A stretch of 9,596 nt of DNA from Dehalococcoidia bacterium (GTDB taxonomy: Bacteria; Chloroflexota; Dehalococcoidia; Dehalococcoidales; Fen-1064): positions 1-9,596 of the forward strand of contig JAUYDN010000071.1 of assembly GCA_030691775.1 (NCBI GenBank). Direction: 5' to 3'. The translations under genes and the position numbers were made by a program. This document shows, one piece after another, positions 1 through 5,892 of the stretch. Positions within the stretch are counted from its first letter, which is position 1; the number at the start of each line of letters is the position of its first letter. The notes under the pieces were generated by a model that saw only the letters and a program-made list of their open reading frames with translations, was not told the DNA's origin and searched no databases.

Positions 1-39
1 CTCCGAAAACCTGAACCTCTCCCTTTCGCAAAGAGCCTG

Positions 40-58
40 CCCCGTACAAGATACGGGG
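40..58. repeat. Hairpin CCCCGTA/TACGGGG
   Basis: This is a perfect 7-bp inverted repeat, CCCCGTA at 40-46 and TACGGGG at 52-58, around a 5-nt loop. It probably belongs to the family of extragenic hairpins clustered in the first 450 bp. No T-tract follows on either strand. Confidence 0.6.
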
Positions 59-89
59 GAGATTGAGAGGGATTTCAAAACCCCCTGTA

Positions 90-109
90 TCCCCCTTTTC
101 AAAGGGGGA
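90..109. repeat. Hairpin TCCCCCTTT/AAAGGGGGA
   Basis: A perfect inverted repeat of nine bases per arm is separated by only two bases, so the practical stem is about 8 bp with a 4-nt loop. It is preceded by another CCCCCTGTAT block. C-run/G-run hairpins of this form are common dispersed intergenic elements in environmental bacterial genomes. A role as a bidirectional terminator is possible but not shown. Confidence 0.6.
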
Positions 110-309
110 TAATACGTACTATTATAAGACCATTAGTAACTCTGGTGCCACAGGCGTCCTTTCAGGGTGAGAATGAGACTTCAGTGTGAACCACGCTTGT
201 GAGAGAATTAATCAGACTAATAGCCAGTCTTGTCCAAAATAGTTTTGCTCACCATCCGCTTCAGGCGGAATTACCGTATCTCCTGACAGAACATCACTAC
301 CTTGTCATA

Positions 310-324
310 CCCGCCTACGGCGGG
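310..324. repeat. Hairpin CCCGCC-TAC-GGCGGG
   Basis: A perfect 6-bp GC stem with a TAC loop lies at 310-324. A weaker related hairpin, TCCGC...GCGGA, lies 41 bp upstream at 255-269. The sequence around it (TCATACCCGCC...) resembles common extragenic palindromic repeats whose translation gives false protein-like peptides, so the overlapping open frames are best ignored. Confidence 0.55.
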
Positions 325-428
325 CGGAAAATGAGAATCCTGCCAGGAACTGTCTCTCACGCACAAGAAGCCGGTCGAAAACCCGCGATTTCCGATTATC
401 CTGGACACCAGTGAAAGTGTACGTAAAA

Positions 429-444
429 CTTTCCGACTGGAAAG
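429..444. repeat. Hairpin CTTTCC-GACT-GGAAAG
   Basis: A perfect 6-bp stem with a 4-nt loop in the gene-free left end. It has no adjacent U-tract and no known function. Confidence 0.45.
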
Positions 445-516
445 GCAAGACAATGGATTCAAGCAGTGTCAAGTGTTGCTCAGTGGGGATAACCAGGTTA
501 TTTCACTGTCAGCTGT

Positions 517-1704
517 CTACTTCTTAACCGCCTGCCCAACCGTCTTCCCGAACTGCCGGCATTTCGCCAAATCTTCAGCGATGGGTTGCCATTTGGCGCG
601 GACGCCTTCTGTCACTATGGGGATTTTGCAGTTAGCCAGAATTTCCTGGATGATTTTCACGGACTCCCCGCTCCACCCGTAACTGCCGAAAGCGCCCCCG
701 ATTTTGTTCTGGAACTTTAACCCCTTAAGGTCTTCCAGCAGGGGCATGATAGACGGCAGGAGACCCTGGTTGAAGGTCGGACTGCCGATAATGACGGCTC
801 TGGTCTTGAAAATTTCGGTGATGACGTCATTCCGGTCGGAGACAGGAGCATAGAAAATCTTGTAAGGGACCTGCTCTTCCGTAAGACCCTCGCCAATCGC
901 TTCCGCCATCAGCCGGGTTGCTTCCCACATAGTGTCGTAGACAATGACGGCGGATTTTTCCGGCACCTGCGCCGCCCACTCCTGGTACTTCTTCACAATC
1001 TGGAGCGGGTCTTTCCGCCAGATGATGCCGTGACTGGGAGCGATGATATCGACCGGCAGTTTCAGCGCCAGCACCTCATCGATTTTCCGCGCCACCATAT
1101 TACTGAACGGCGTCAGGATATTGGCGTAGTATTTCAGAGCCTCCTGGAATAGTGCCTGCTGGTCTACCTCGTCATTAAAGTGGGAGGCGGTGGCATAATG
1201 CTGTCCGAAGGCGTCACTGGACATCAAAATATTGTCACCGGCGACATAGGTGAACATATTATCGGGCCAGTGGAGCATCGGCGCTTCGATGAAGACCAGG
1301 TCCCTCTTTCCGATGTTGATGCGGTCGCCGGTCTGCACGACTTTATAATTCCAGGCCTGGTGGTGGTGTCCTTCGGTGCTTTCCCGGCCGCGTTTGGAAA
1401 CCACTACTGTCGCATTCGGAGCCAGGCGCATTACTGCCGGTAGACTGCCGGAATGGTCGGTTTCAGCATGATTAACGATGATAATATCGAGCTTCGCCGG
1501 GTCGATGACCTCCCTTATATTCGCCAGAAGCTGTTCCTGGAACGGTGCCCACACCGTATCGATAAGGACATTCTTTTCATCGGTAATGAGGTAGGCATTG
1601 TAAGCGGAACCCCGGTGCGTACTTAGTTCGTGACCGTGAAAGTGCCGTAACGCCCAGTCGACGGCGCCAACCCAGAAAACACCCCGTTTGAGTTCTGTAA
1701 TCAT
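517..1704 (-). CDS. fprA: A-type flavodiiron protein (FprA-like, O2/NO reductase)
   Basis: This is a 395-residue flavodiiron protein, a cytoplasmic enzyme that reduces O2 to water or NO to N2O in anaerobes using electrons from rubredoxin, ferredoxin or F420. The N-terminal metallo-beta-lactamase-like domain keeps every diiron ligand: H79, E81, D83 in NHAETDHSG, H145 in LHWPDN, D164 in SSDAFG and H225 in PSHG. The C-terminal flavodoxin-like domain shows the FMN-binding signatures TMWEAT (258-263), SPTFNQG (308-314) and GSYGWSGE (340-347). No rubredoxin or flavin reductase domain is fused, so it is the short class A form. I chose the ATG at 1704 because GGGAG lies 5 nt upstream and the family begins close to this point. 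The ATG at 1716 would add MGAA and overlaps that ribosome binding site. No redox partner gene is adjacent. Whether O2 or NO is the main substrate cannot be told from sequence. Confidence 0.93.
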   Translation of the reverse strand: MITELKRGVFWVGAVDWALRHFHGHELSTHRGSAYNAYLITDEKNVLIDTVWAPFQEQLLANIREVIDPAKLDIIIVNHAETDHSGSLPAVMRLAPNATVVVSKRGRESTEGHHHQAWNYKVVQTGDRINIGKRDLVFIEAPMLHWPDNMFTYVAGDNILMSSDAFGQHYATASHFNDEVDQQALFQEALKYYANILTPFSNMVARKIDEVLALKLPVDIIAPSHGIIWRKDPLQIVKKYQEWAAQVPEKSAVIVYDTMWEATRLMAEAIGEGLTEEQVPYKIFYAPVSDRNDVITEIFKTRAVIIGSPTFNQGLLPSIMPLLEDLKGLKFQNKIGGAFGSYGWSGESVKIIQEILANCKIPIVTEGVRAKWQPIAEDLAKCRQFGKTVGQAVKK

Positions 1705-1730
1705 AGCAGCTCCCATTCTTCAACCATCAG

Positions 1731-1762
1731 CCTGTACAGGTTATTATATCCGAAATTAATAA
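1731..1762 (-). promoter_or_regulatory. Candidate promoter and palindromes upstream of fprA
   Basis: On the minus strand a perfect TATAAT lies at 1748-1743, about 40 nt before the fprA start. No good -35 hexamer is present at 16-18 bp. Two inverted repeats overlap the site: the perfect palindrome CCTGTACAGG (1731-1740), at about the expected transcription start, and TTATTA-N10-TAATAA (1741-1762), spanning the -10 box. A weak -35 together with palindromes at the -10 suggests a regulated promoter, which would suit an oxygen or NO stress gene. The regulator is unknown. Confidence 0.4.
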
Positions 1763-1794
1763 CTTACGTTTGATATTTATTGGCAAGTGGATAG

Positions 1795-1980
1795 CTACAG
1801 CTCGATTTCACTATCGGAATAGACCCGCTTATCCACGAATATCCGGGGCAAACGTACAGCACGCAGGATTTCGCGGCTGGTAGCATCCAGGATTACTGCC
1901 GATAGCCCCGCCCCGGCGAGGAAAGGCAGAAGGCCCGTCTCGATAATAGGGCGGAGACGAGTAAATAAGGGATGTCCCGA
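1795..1980 (-). pseudogene. Decayed C-terminal coding remnant, possibly pterin-binding methyltransferase-like
   Basis: The minus strand is open for about 60 codons from an in-frame TAA at 1980 down to a TAG at 1795, with no credible start codon or ribosome binding site. The peptide looks like a real protein end. It includes a hydrophobic block LPFLAGAGLSAVILDAT, then an ILRAVRLPRIFVDK stretch and an acidic end, SDSEIEL. The FLxxAGAGLxAxILD pattern recalls the C-terminal part of pterin-binding (MtrH/AcsE-type) methyltransferase barrels, but this match is weak and from memory. No continuation is visible in the same frame upstream. I read it as the leftover 3' end of a gene otherwise deleted. 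A chance open frame remains possible. Confidence 0.35.
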
Positions 1981-2132
1981 TTACTTCGTTTATATGGGAT
2001 TCCATATGACGTGGGAATCGGAACGGCAGGAGAAAGCCGAATCGGCACTCAAAACCAAAGATAAACATTAAAGACTTGGGCTATCCGTTGAAAGGCGGTG
2101 GTAGTGTGCAGTTTTAACTTTTCAGTTGTGGT

Positions 2133-2160
2133 TTTGACCTTTGACCTTTGAGTTTTGACT
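2133..2160. repeat. Short tandem TTTGACC repeats
   Basis: TTTGACC occurs twice in direct tandem (2133-2139 and 2140-2146). Degenerate copies TTTGAG (2147-2152) and TTTTGACT (2153-2160) follow, ending 4 bp from the stop codon of the cupin gene. This is a small slippage-type repeat with no evident function. The rest of 1981-2132 shows nothing I can name. Confidence 0.6.
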
Positions 2161-2164
2161 TACC

Positions 2165-2509
2165 CTACGACCGTATCATCACCAGCATCATTTTGAAACG
2201 CTCGATGGCTTTCAGCGCGTGTGGTTCGCTGGCAGGCATAACAATGGCTTCGCCGGTATGCAGGCGGTACGGTTTACCGGAGATGGTTACCTCTGATTCG
2301 CCATCTATGATATAGACGAAGGCATCAAAGGGAGCGGTGTGCTCGCTCAAGCCCTGCCCCTGGTCGAATGCAAACAAAGTGAGCGTGCCGGTCTTTTTTT
2401 CAAGAAGCGTCTTGCTGACGATAGCGCCTGCCTGGTAGTCCACCATCTCTACCAACCGGTTTACCTGAGCGATATTAACAACGGACGGTTGTTTTTCTTT
2501 GCCTGGCAT
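2165..2509 (-). CDS. Small single-domain cupin protein
   Basis: This 114-residue protein is the size of a single conserved cupin barrel. Motif 1 is degenerate: GQGLSEHTAPFDAFVYIIDG (51-70) keeps the first metal-ligand His (H57), but the second His position is Ala59 and the Glu position is probably Asp62. Motif 2, GEAIVMPASEPHAL (86-99), keeps Pro92 and His97. It may therefore bind metal weakly or differently, and could act as a small-molecule sensor or a minor isomerase or dioxygenase. The family does not fix a substrate. The start is supported by GGAGGG 4 nt before the ATG. It lies 35 bp downstream of the 2545-3264 gene on the same strand and may be co-transcribed with it. There is no signal peptide, so a cytoplasmic location is expected. 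Confidence 0.82.
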   Translation of the reverse strand: MPGKEKQPSVVNIAQVNRLVEMVDYQAGAIVSKTLLEKKTGTLTLFAFDQGQGLSEHTAPFDAFVYIIDGESEVTISGKPYRLHTGEAIVMPASEPHALKAIERFKMMLVMIRS

Positions 2510-2544
2510 GTGTCCCTCCGATAATGTTTAAAGCTGTTCGGGAA

Positions 2545-3264
2545 CTATGGGAAGAAGCGAACGAATTTTGGGAATACGACATCTGTGACGAAATTATACA
2601 GGACTATAACTTCTTGGGGCAAAAGACTGATTCCCTGAGTCTCGCGAAGACCACCAAAGCATATAGTAAAGGAGGCATCTGGTTTGAATTCCTTCTTAGG
2701 ATTTGGGAATATCATCTCTACTGTAACGTCATCGAGAACCTTGAAACTTGTTCCAGGAGGCTGCACAATATCCAACATTGTTCCCGTCATCGGGATACTT
2801 CTATGCTTGGCAATGTTACAGAAGAAATCCAGTACCCAAAGCGGATGACTGTTGTAAGAATTCCCTCGGTGGTATGGCTGCAACGCTTGGATTTCATCCC
2901 GCGCATCTTGGGCGAGGCTTTGTGTAACTTCATTAAATCGTCTCTGAGTATCGCTGTCCCAATCTTTGCAGATGGGGAATTCGGTGCGGCGGTAAGGAAC
3001 TCCATCGGAAATGTTGAGCAAGGCAAGTTCCCACGCCAGATAGTCTAACGAAGCTCGAAGTGTTTGGAATACGTCGGCAACAAGAATACCGAGTCTCGCC
3101 GGAGGCGGAGTGAAATTCACCCTAGCCAGGTATGCTCCATCCTGCGTCTGTCTTGCTTTGACGGTTGGGGTGTTGGATTGTATGAAAACGTGGATTTCAT
3201 CATTCAAAACGTTCAGGTGTTCCATAGACCGGGCGAGCTTCAACCTTGGACCATTCATACTCAT
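2545..3264 (-). CDS. Conserved protein of unknown function (239 aa)
   Basis: I recognise the general pattern but know no function. The N-terminal GPRLKLARSMEHLNVLNDEI and the segment RLGILVADVFQTLRASLDYL (about 57-76) match a widespread uncharacterised bacterial family. Its members share an RLG...GD.lhnLRsaLDhLAW helix, then a TEFPI motif (here about 94-98), a LQPY motif and a LW.LD...N..KHR motif (here HPLWVLDFFCNIAKHRSI). All appear in order, so the length is close to complete. The helical LRASLDYLAWELALL with a later AKHR recalls HEPN-like or DinB-like helical bundles, but I would not assign either. There is no signal peptide or membrane segment. The plus-strand open frame covering the same bases (2524-3048) is its shadow. 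Base use is more AT-rich than in the dehydrogenase genes. The downstream cupin may share its transcript. Confidence 0.75.
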   Translation of the reverse strand: MSMNGPRLKLARSMEHLNVLNDEIHVFIQSNTPTVKARQTQDGAYLARVNFTPPPARLGILVADVFQTLRASLDYLAWELALLNISDGVPYRRTEFPICKDWDSDTQRRFNEVTQSLAQDARDEIQALQPYHRGNSYNSHPLWVLDFFCNIAKHRSIPMTGTMLDIVQPPGTSFKVLDDVTVEMIFPNPKKEFKPDASFTICFGGLRETQGISLLPQEVIVLYNFVTDVVFPKFVRFFP

Positions 3265-3272
3265 TTCAAGGA

Positions 3273-3278
3273 ATTATA
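3273..3278 (-). promoter_or_regulatory. Candidate -10 box giving a near-leaderless mRNA
   Basis: A perfect TATAAT on the minus strand ends only 8 bp before the ATG at 3264. No recognisable ribosome binding site lies between them, and the -35 region is poor. If used, transcription would begin within a few bases of the start codon, giving a leaderless or near-leaderless message for the 239-residue protein. The ATG two codons further in (Met3) is an alternative start. Confidence 0.35.
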
Positions 3279-3422
3279 TCATAATAGAAAGGATTATTAA
3301 GAAAGACTTGATGTAGAATTGTCGTTTTATGGGTTCAGATTCAAATAACCTCTGATGCTTCGAATTTACGTCGCGTGGAATTAGAGAAGTATTAGTAACT
3401 TATGGTATTGGTTGCTGACTTC

Positions 3423-4610
3423 CTACAACAGCACCACCGCCAGCGAATTAACCGTATTCGCTTCTTCCTCAGCCTCCGGCAAAAAAGCGAGCTGTTTTTC
3501 GTACTCCAGCATACCCTGGAACCAGATGTACTTTGCGGCACGCTTCGTCACCACACCCATTTTCTGCATCTGTGTGAGCGAATCGATGCGTGAATCCCTA
3601 CGCGTGCGGATGATTCTATCGGTTGAAACCGGTCCAATTCCAGGCACGCGTAACAGGTCGTCACGTCCGGCAGTATTGACGTCCACCGGGAAAAGCCACG
3701 GCTGTCTCTGCGCGATAAGGAGTTTGGGGTCTTTCTTCAAGGGGAGGTTATCAGTCTCATCGAGGGCAAGCTCGACTTCGCGTAAGGGAAAACCATAGAC
3801 ACGGAGCAGCCAGTCCACCTGGTAGAGACGGTGCTCGCGGATGAGGGGCGTTGGCGGGTGACCTTCGAGGCGTGAGCGGCTTACGGGCTGAAAGGCGCTG
3901 AAGTAGGCGCGGCGCAAACCAATCTCGTGGTAAAGAGCATCCGTGGTGCGCAGGATATCGCGGTCGTCCTCATCGGCGGCGCCAACCACGAACTGGGTGG
4001 TCTGCCCTGAAGGCACCAGCTTATTATCTTTGACCATCAACTGCTTCACCCAGCGCATGCGCTCGACGATGTCGTTGAACAGGTCTTTCTTGTGACTCAG
4101 CTTGACCATGTGGTGGGCGGTCGGCGCTTCCATATTGAGTGAGACGCGGTTCGCCACCCGGCAAGCTTCTTCCACGCAATCGAATTTCGCCCCGGGTAAA
4201 ATCTTCAGATGCACATAGCCTTTGTATTCATGGCGTGAGCGCAGTATCTGGACGGTCTTGATCATCGCTTCCATGGTCTGGTTGGGGTTAACGCCGATAC
4301 CGGAGCTGAGGAATAACCCCTGTGCCAGTCTCCGTTGATGTAGCTCCATAAAAGTACCAGCAAGCTCGTCAGGCTGGAATGTGGAGCGTGGTATGTCCCG
4401 TCCGCACTGGTTGACGCAGTAAGCGCAATCATTAACGCAGACATTGGTGAGCAGGACTTTAAAAAGGCAGACGGAACCGCCTTCCGGCAAAGCGGCGCGG
4501 TAGATGTATTTCAGCGGAGAATTCGTATCTTTCTGGCGCGGACTGCTGTAGCCGCAGGTATCGAACTGGGCGGCGTTTACGAGTAAATCCAGCTTGTGTG
4601 TCGTCCGCAT
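3423..4610 (-). CDS. Putative DNA modification/repair radical SAM protein with C-terminal HhH
   Basis: This 395-residue protein binds a 4Fe-4S cluster through C58-x3-C62-x2-C65 in NVCVNDCAYCVNQCG, the radical SAM signature. It matches the family described as putative DNA modification/repair radical SAM protein, whose members are usually encoded beside a uracil-DNA-glycosylase-like partner. Diagnostic blocks are KYIYRAALPEGGSVCLFK (34-51), FLSSGIGVNPNQTM (100-113), HLKILPGA (134-141), SLNMEAP (157-163) and TTQFVVGAADEDDRDIL (204-220). A helix-hairpin-helix DNA-binding motif, VNTAGRDDLLRVPGIGPVS, lies at 311-329. The reaction is not established; DNA base repair or modification is inferred from the HhH and the usual partner. 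The start is supported by GGGGAGG 8 nt upstream and by a strong promoter. No glycosylase-like gene is next to it here. Confidence 0.9.
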   Translation of the reverse strand: MRTTHKLDLLVNAAQFDTCGYSSPRQKDTNSPLKYIYRAALPEGGSVCLFKVLLTNVCVNDCAYCVNQCGRDIPRSTFQPDELAGTFMELHQRRLAQGLFLSSGIGVNPNQTMEAMIKTVQILRSRHEYKGYVHLKILPGAKFDCVEEACRVANRVSLNMEAPTAHHMVKLSHKKDLFNDIVERMRWVKQLMVKDNKLVPSGQTTQFVVGAADEDDRDILRTTDALYHEIGLRRAYFSAFQPVSRSRLEGHPPTPLIREHRLYQVDWLLRVYGFPLREVELALDETDNLPLKKDPKLLIAQRQPWLFPVDVNTAGRDDLLRVPGIGPVSTDRIIRTRRDSRIDSLTQMQKMGVVTKRAAKYIWFQGMLEYEKQLAFLPEAEEEANTVNSLAVVLL

Positions 4611-4643
4611 CCAGCGAGCCTCCCCGAGTTTCAGAACAAATGT

Positions 4644-4672
4644 ACTATACTACACACAGCGGTTAAAGTCAA
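4644..4672 (-). promoter_or_regulatory. Sigma70-type promoter of the radical SAM gene
   Basis: On the minus strand TTGACT (4672-4667) and TATAGT (4649-4644) are separated by exactly 17 bp. Each matches the consensus at five of six positions. The predicted transcription start near 4637 leaves a leader of about 27 nt that contains the GGGGAGG ribosome binding site. This is one of the clearest promoters in the window. Confidence 0.65.
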
Positions 4673-4765
4673 TCGGGGAAGGTCCGGAATCGTGCTTATT
4701 CCAGGAATAAACATGTCTGGATAGCCTTTGTAAGCACGCTGAGGAGAATTCTTTAGCCCCCGTCT

Positions 4766-5230
4766 TTATTTAGCCGCCGTAAGTTGCGAAGTGCAATTGG
4801 GACAGCGCGTCGCCTTGATTGGAATATTGGAAAAACAGAACGGGCATTCCCTGGTGGCGGGCGCTGCAGGAGCGGCTTCCTTTTTCGGCGTTTGCATTTT
4901 TGCTATCGGCCGGACGATAAGGAAAAAGACGACGAGTGCAATGATAAGGAAATTAATAATCGTATTTACGAAGACGCCATAGTTGATGGAGACAGCCCCG
5001 GCTGCTTGTGCCGCCGCCACCGATGCGTAAGGTCCGGTTACCGTACCCTCTTTAAGCACAACAAACAGGTTGGCGAAGTCTACTTTGCCCAGCGCCAATC
5101 CGATTGGAGGCATCAGTACGTCTTTTACCACAGAACCGACGATAGCGCCAAATGCCGCCCCGATGATGACGCCTACTGCCATATCGACCACGTTGCCACG
5201 CATAATGAATGCTTTGAAATCCTTGAACAT
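4766..5230 (-). CDS. mscL: Large-conductance mechanosensitive channel MscL with zinc-ribbon tail
   Basis: MscL is a homopentameric inner-membrane channel that opens under membrane tension and releases solutes on osmotic downshock. The N-terminus MFKDFKAFIMRGNVVDMAVG is the classical amphipathic S1 helix plus the start of TM1. TM1 continues as VIIGAAFGAIVGSVVKDVLMP (21-41), with the Gly/Ala packing pattern of the pore. TM2 is at about 86-107, ending in RPIAKM. After an Ala/Pro/Lys linker (112-126) the C-terminus carries CPFC (129-132) and CPNC (143-146), a four-cysteine zinc-ribbon or rubredoxin-knuckle module in place of the usual charged helical bundle. Length is 154, slightly above the usual 130-150. 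AAGGAG lies about 8 nt before the ATG, and a good promoter is upstream. Gene identity is firm. Zinc binding is inferred from the cysteines. Confidence 0.95.
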   Translation of the reverse strand: MFKDFKAFIMRGNVVDMAVGVIIGAAFGAIVGSVVKDVLMPPIGLALGKVDFANLFVVLKEGTVTGPYASVAAAQAAGAVSINYGVFVNTIINFLIIALVVFFLIVRPIAKMQTPKKEAAPAAPATRECPFCFSNIPIKATRCPNCTSQLTAAK

Positions 5231-5274
5231 ACAGAGGTCTCCTTTACCCGATATGGAATTGGATGTCAGTAAGG

Positions 5275-5303
5275 AATATACCCGCTTTCATTTGGTTTGT
5301 CAA
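5275..5303 (-). promoter_or_regulatory. Sigma70-type promoter of mscL
   Basis: A perfect TTGACA (5303-5298 on the minus strand) and TATATT (5280-5275) are separated by 17 bp. The predicted start is about 5268, leaving a leader of about 37 nt before the mscL ATG. Its -35 box lies between the -35 and -10 boxes of the opposing plus-strand promoter. Confidence 0.65.
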
Positions 5304-5314
5304 TTAGCTATAAT
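5286..5314 (+). promoter_or_regulatory. Divergent promoter of the SRPBCC gene
   Basis: A perfect TATAAT lies at 5309-5314 on the plus strand, with only a weak -35 (TTTCAT at 5286-5291, 17-bp spacer). The predicted start near 5321 gives a leader of about 32 nt with AAAGGAGG. It overlaps the mscL promoter face to face, so RNA polymerase binding at one should hinder the other. Confidence 0.5.
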
Positions 5315-5352
5315 CCTGATATTTCGAACATTAAAAGGAGGTGGCAGGTAAA

Positions 5353-5703
5353 GTGAAAACGAAAAGAATCCGCCAATCGGTAACATTCAAGACCAGTCCG
5401 CACGAAGTTTACGAGGCTTTGATGGATTCCCGGAAACACGGTAAGTTTACCGGCAGTAAAACCTCCATCAGCCGCAAAGTCGGGGGCAAGTTCAGTGTTT
5501 ACGATGGCGGGTTGAAAGGTGTAAATCTGGAACTGGTGCCCGATGAAAAAATCGTGCAGTCGTGGCGGACTGAAGACTGGCCTGAAGGGCATTATTCCAA
5601 AATCACCTTCGCGCTTGAAGAGGTGAATGGCAAAACACGGTTGACCTTTACACAGACCGGTGTGCCGGAAAAGGCAGATGGCGATAACGCGGATGTGTTG
5701 TGA
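5353..5703 (+). CDS. SRPBCC / AHSA1-like START-fold protein, C-terminally truncated
   Basis: The protein (116 residues from this start) belongs to the SRPBCC/AHSA1 (activator of Hsp90 ATPase homologue-like) family, a helix-grip fold that holds small hydrophobic ligands. Recognisable parts are the N-terminal MKTKRIRQSVTFKTSPHEVY, GGKFSVYDGG (44-53), LVPDEKIVQSWR (61-72), WPEGHYSKITF (76-86) and TRLTFTQTGVP (95-105). Related proteins usually continue for some 20-30 residues with a long amphipathic C-terminal helix (a Q-GW-yYW-pmk pattern). Here the match stops after GVPEK and ends in an unrelated DGDNADVL. No frame downstream restores the helix, so a 3' deletion or rearrangement is likely. GTG 5353 is favoured: AAAGGAGG at 5334-5341 is 11 nt upstream of it, whereas it would overlap a GTG start at 5341. 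The gene may be non-functional. Confidence 0.8.
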   Translation: MKTKRIRQSVTFKTSPHEVYEALMDSRKHGKFTGSKTSISRKVGGKFSVYDGGLKGVNLELVPDEKIVQSWRTEDWPEGHYSKITFALEEVNGKTRLTFTQTGVPEKADGDNADVL

Positions 5704-5794
5704 ATTCATATCTTTCACTTTCCTGCAGGTTGTCACGGCGGAACAACATCATATCACAATTACAGTTAGCCTCAACATCCTGGCACCCGTCGAT

Positions 5795-5824
5795 TTGACA
5801 CCCCATACCCATTTCCTTTACCAT
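5795..5824 (+). promoter_or_regulatory. Candidate promoter of the acyl-CoA dehydrogenase operon
   Basis: A perfect TTGACA at 5795-5800 is followed after 18 bp by TACCAT (5819-5824), which matches four of six -10 positions. A better hexamer, CATAAT (5822-5827), sits at 21 bp, which is too far. It would drive both dehydrogenase genes with a leader of about 60 nt. The rest of 5704-5892 holds no credible gene. Confidence 0.35.
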
Positions 5825-5892
5825 AATAGCCGATTTGTGTTCTTGAAATACGGCACATATGAGAGAATACCAAAAAGAGGAAAGGAGTAACG

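Larger units (their letters stand above)
1..516. other. Gene-free region rich in small hairpins
   Basis: I find no convincing gene here. The short open frames have no recognisable family, and one of them reads straight through a GC-rich hairpin. The stretch does hold at least five short inverted repeats (around 40-58, 90-109, 255-269, 310-324 and 429-444) and an odd-length palindrome ATAACC-A-GGTTAT at 489-501. Such a density of hairpins is typical of extragenic palindromic repeat debris between genes. The 481-508 palindrome lies just beyond the stop of the flavodiiron gene, but it has no T-tract on the relevant strand, so I do not call it a terminator. Confidence 0.6.

Noticed and set aside
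199..414. 71-codon plus-strand frame and an overlapping minus-strand frame at 271-462
   Set aside because: Both read through the CCCGCC/GGCGGG hairpin and give repeat-type peptides. No family or ribosome binding site supports either.
481..508. Possible terminator of fprA at the CAGTG...CACTG palindrome
   Set aside because: The inner stem has a one-base loop, the outer stem is interrupted, and no T-tract follows on the minus strand.
1829..2068. 79-codon minus-strand frame with an ATG
   Set aside because: It is out of frame with the more protein-like remnant at 1795-1980, and its peptide looks random (Arg/Pro/Gly rich, no family).
2524..3048. Plus-strand open frame of 174 codons beside the cupin
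   Set aside because: It lies entirely opposite the 2545-3264 gene, whose minus-strand protein has recognisable family motifs. The plus-strand peptide has none and no good ribosome binding site.
4784..5272. 162-codon plus-strand frame opposite mscL
   Set aside because: Shadow of mscL, which has clear transmembrane and N-terminal signatures.
5308..5736. 142-codon minus-strand frame opposite the SRPBCC gene
   Set aside because: Shadow frame. The plus strand has a ribosome binding site and family motifs.
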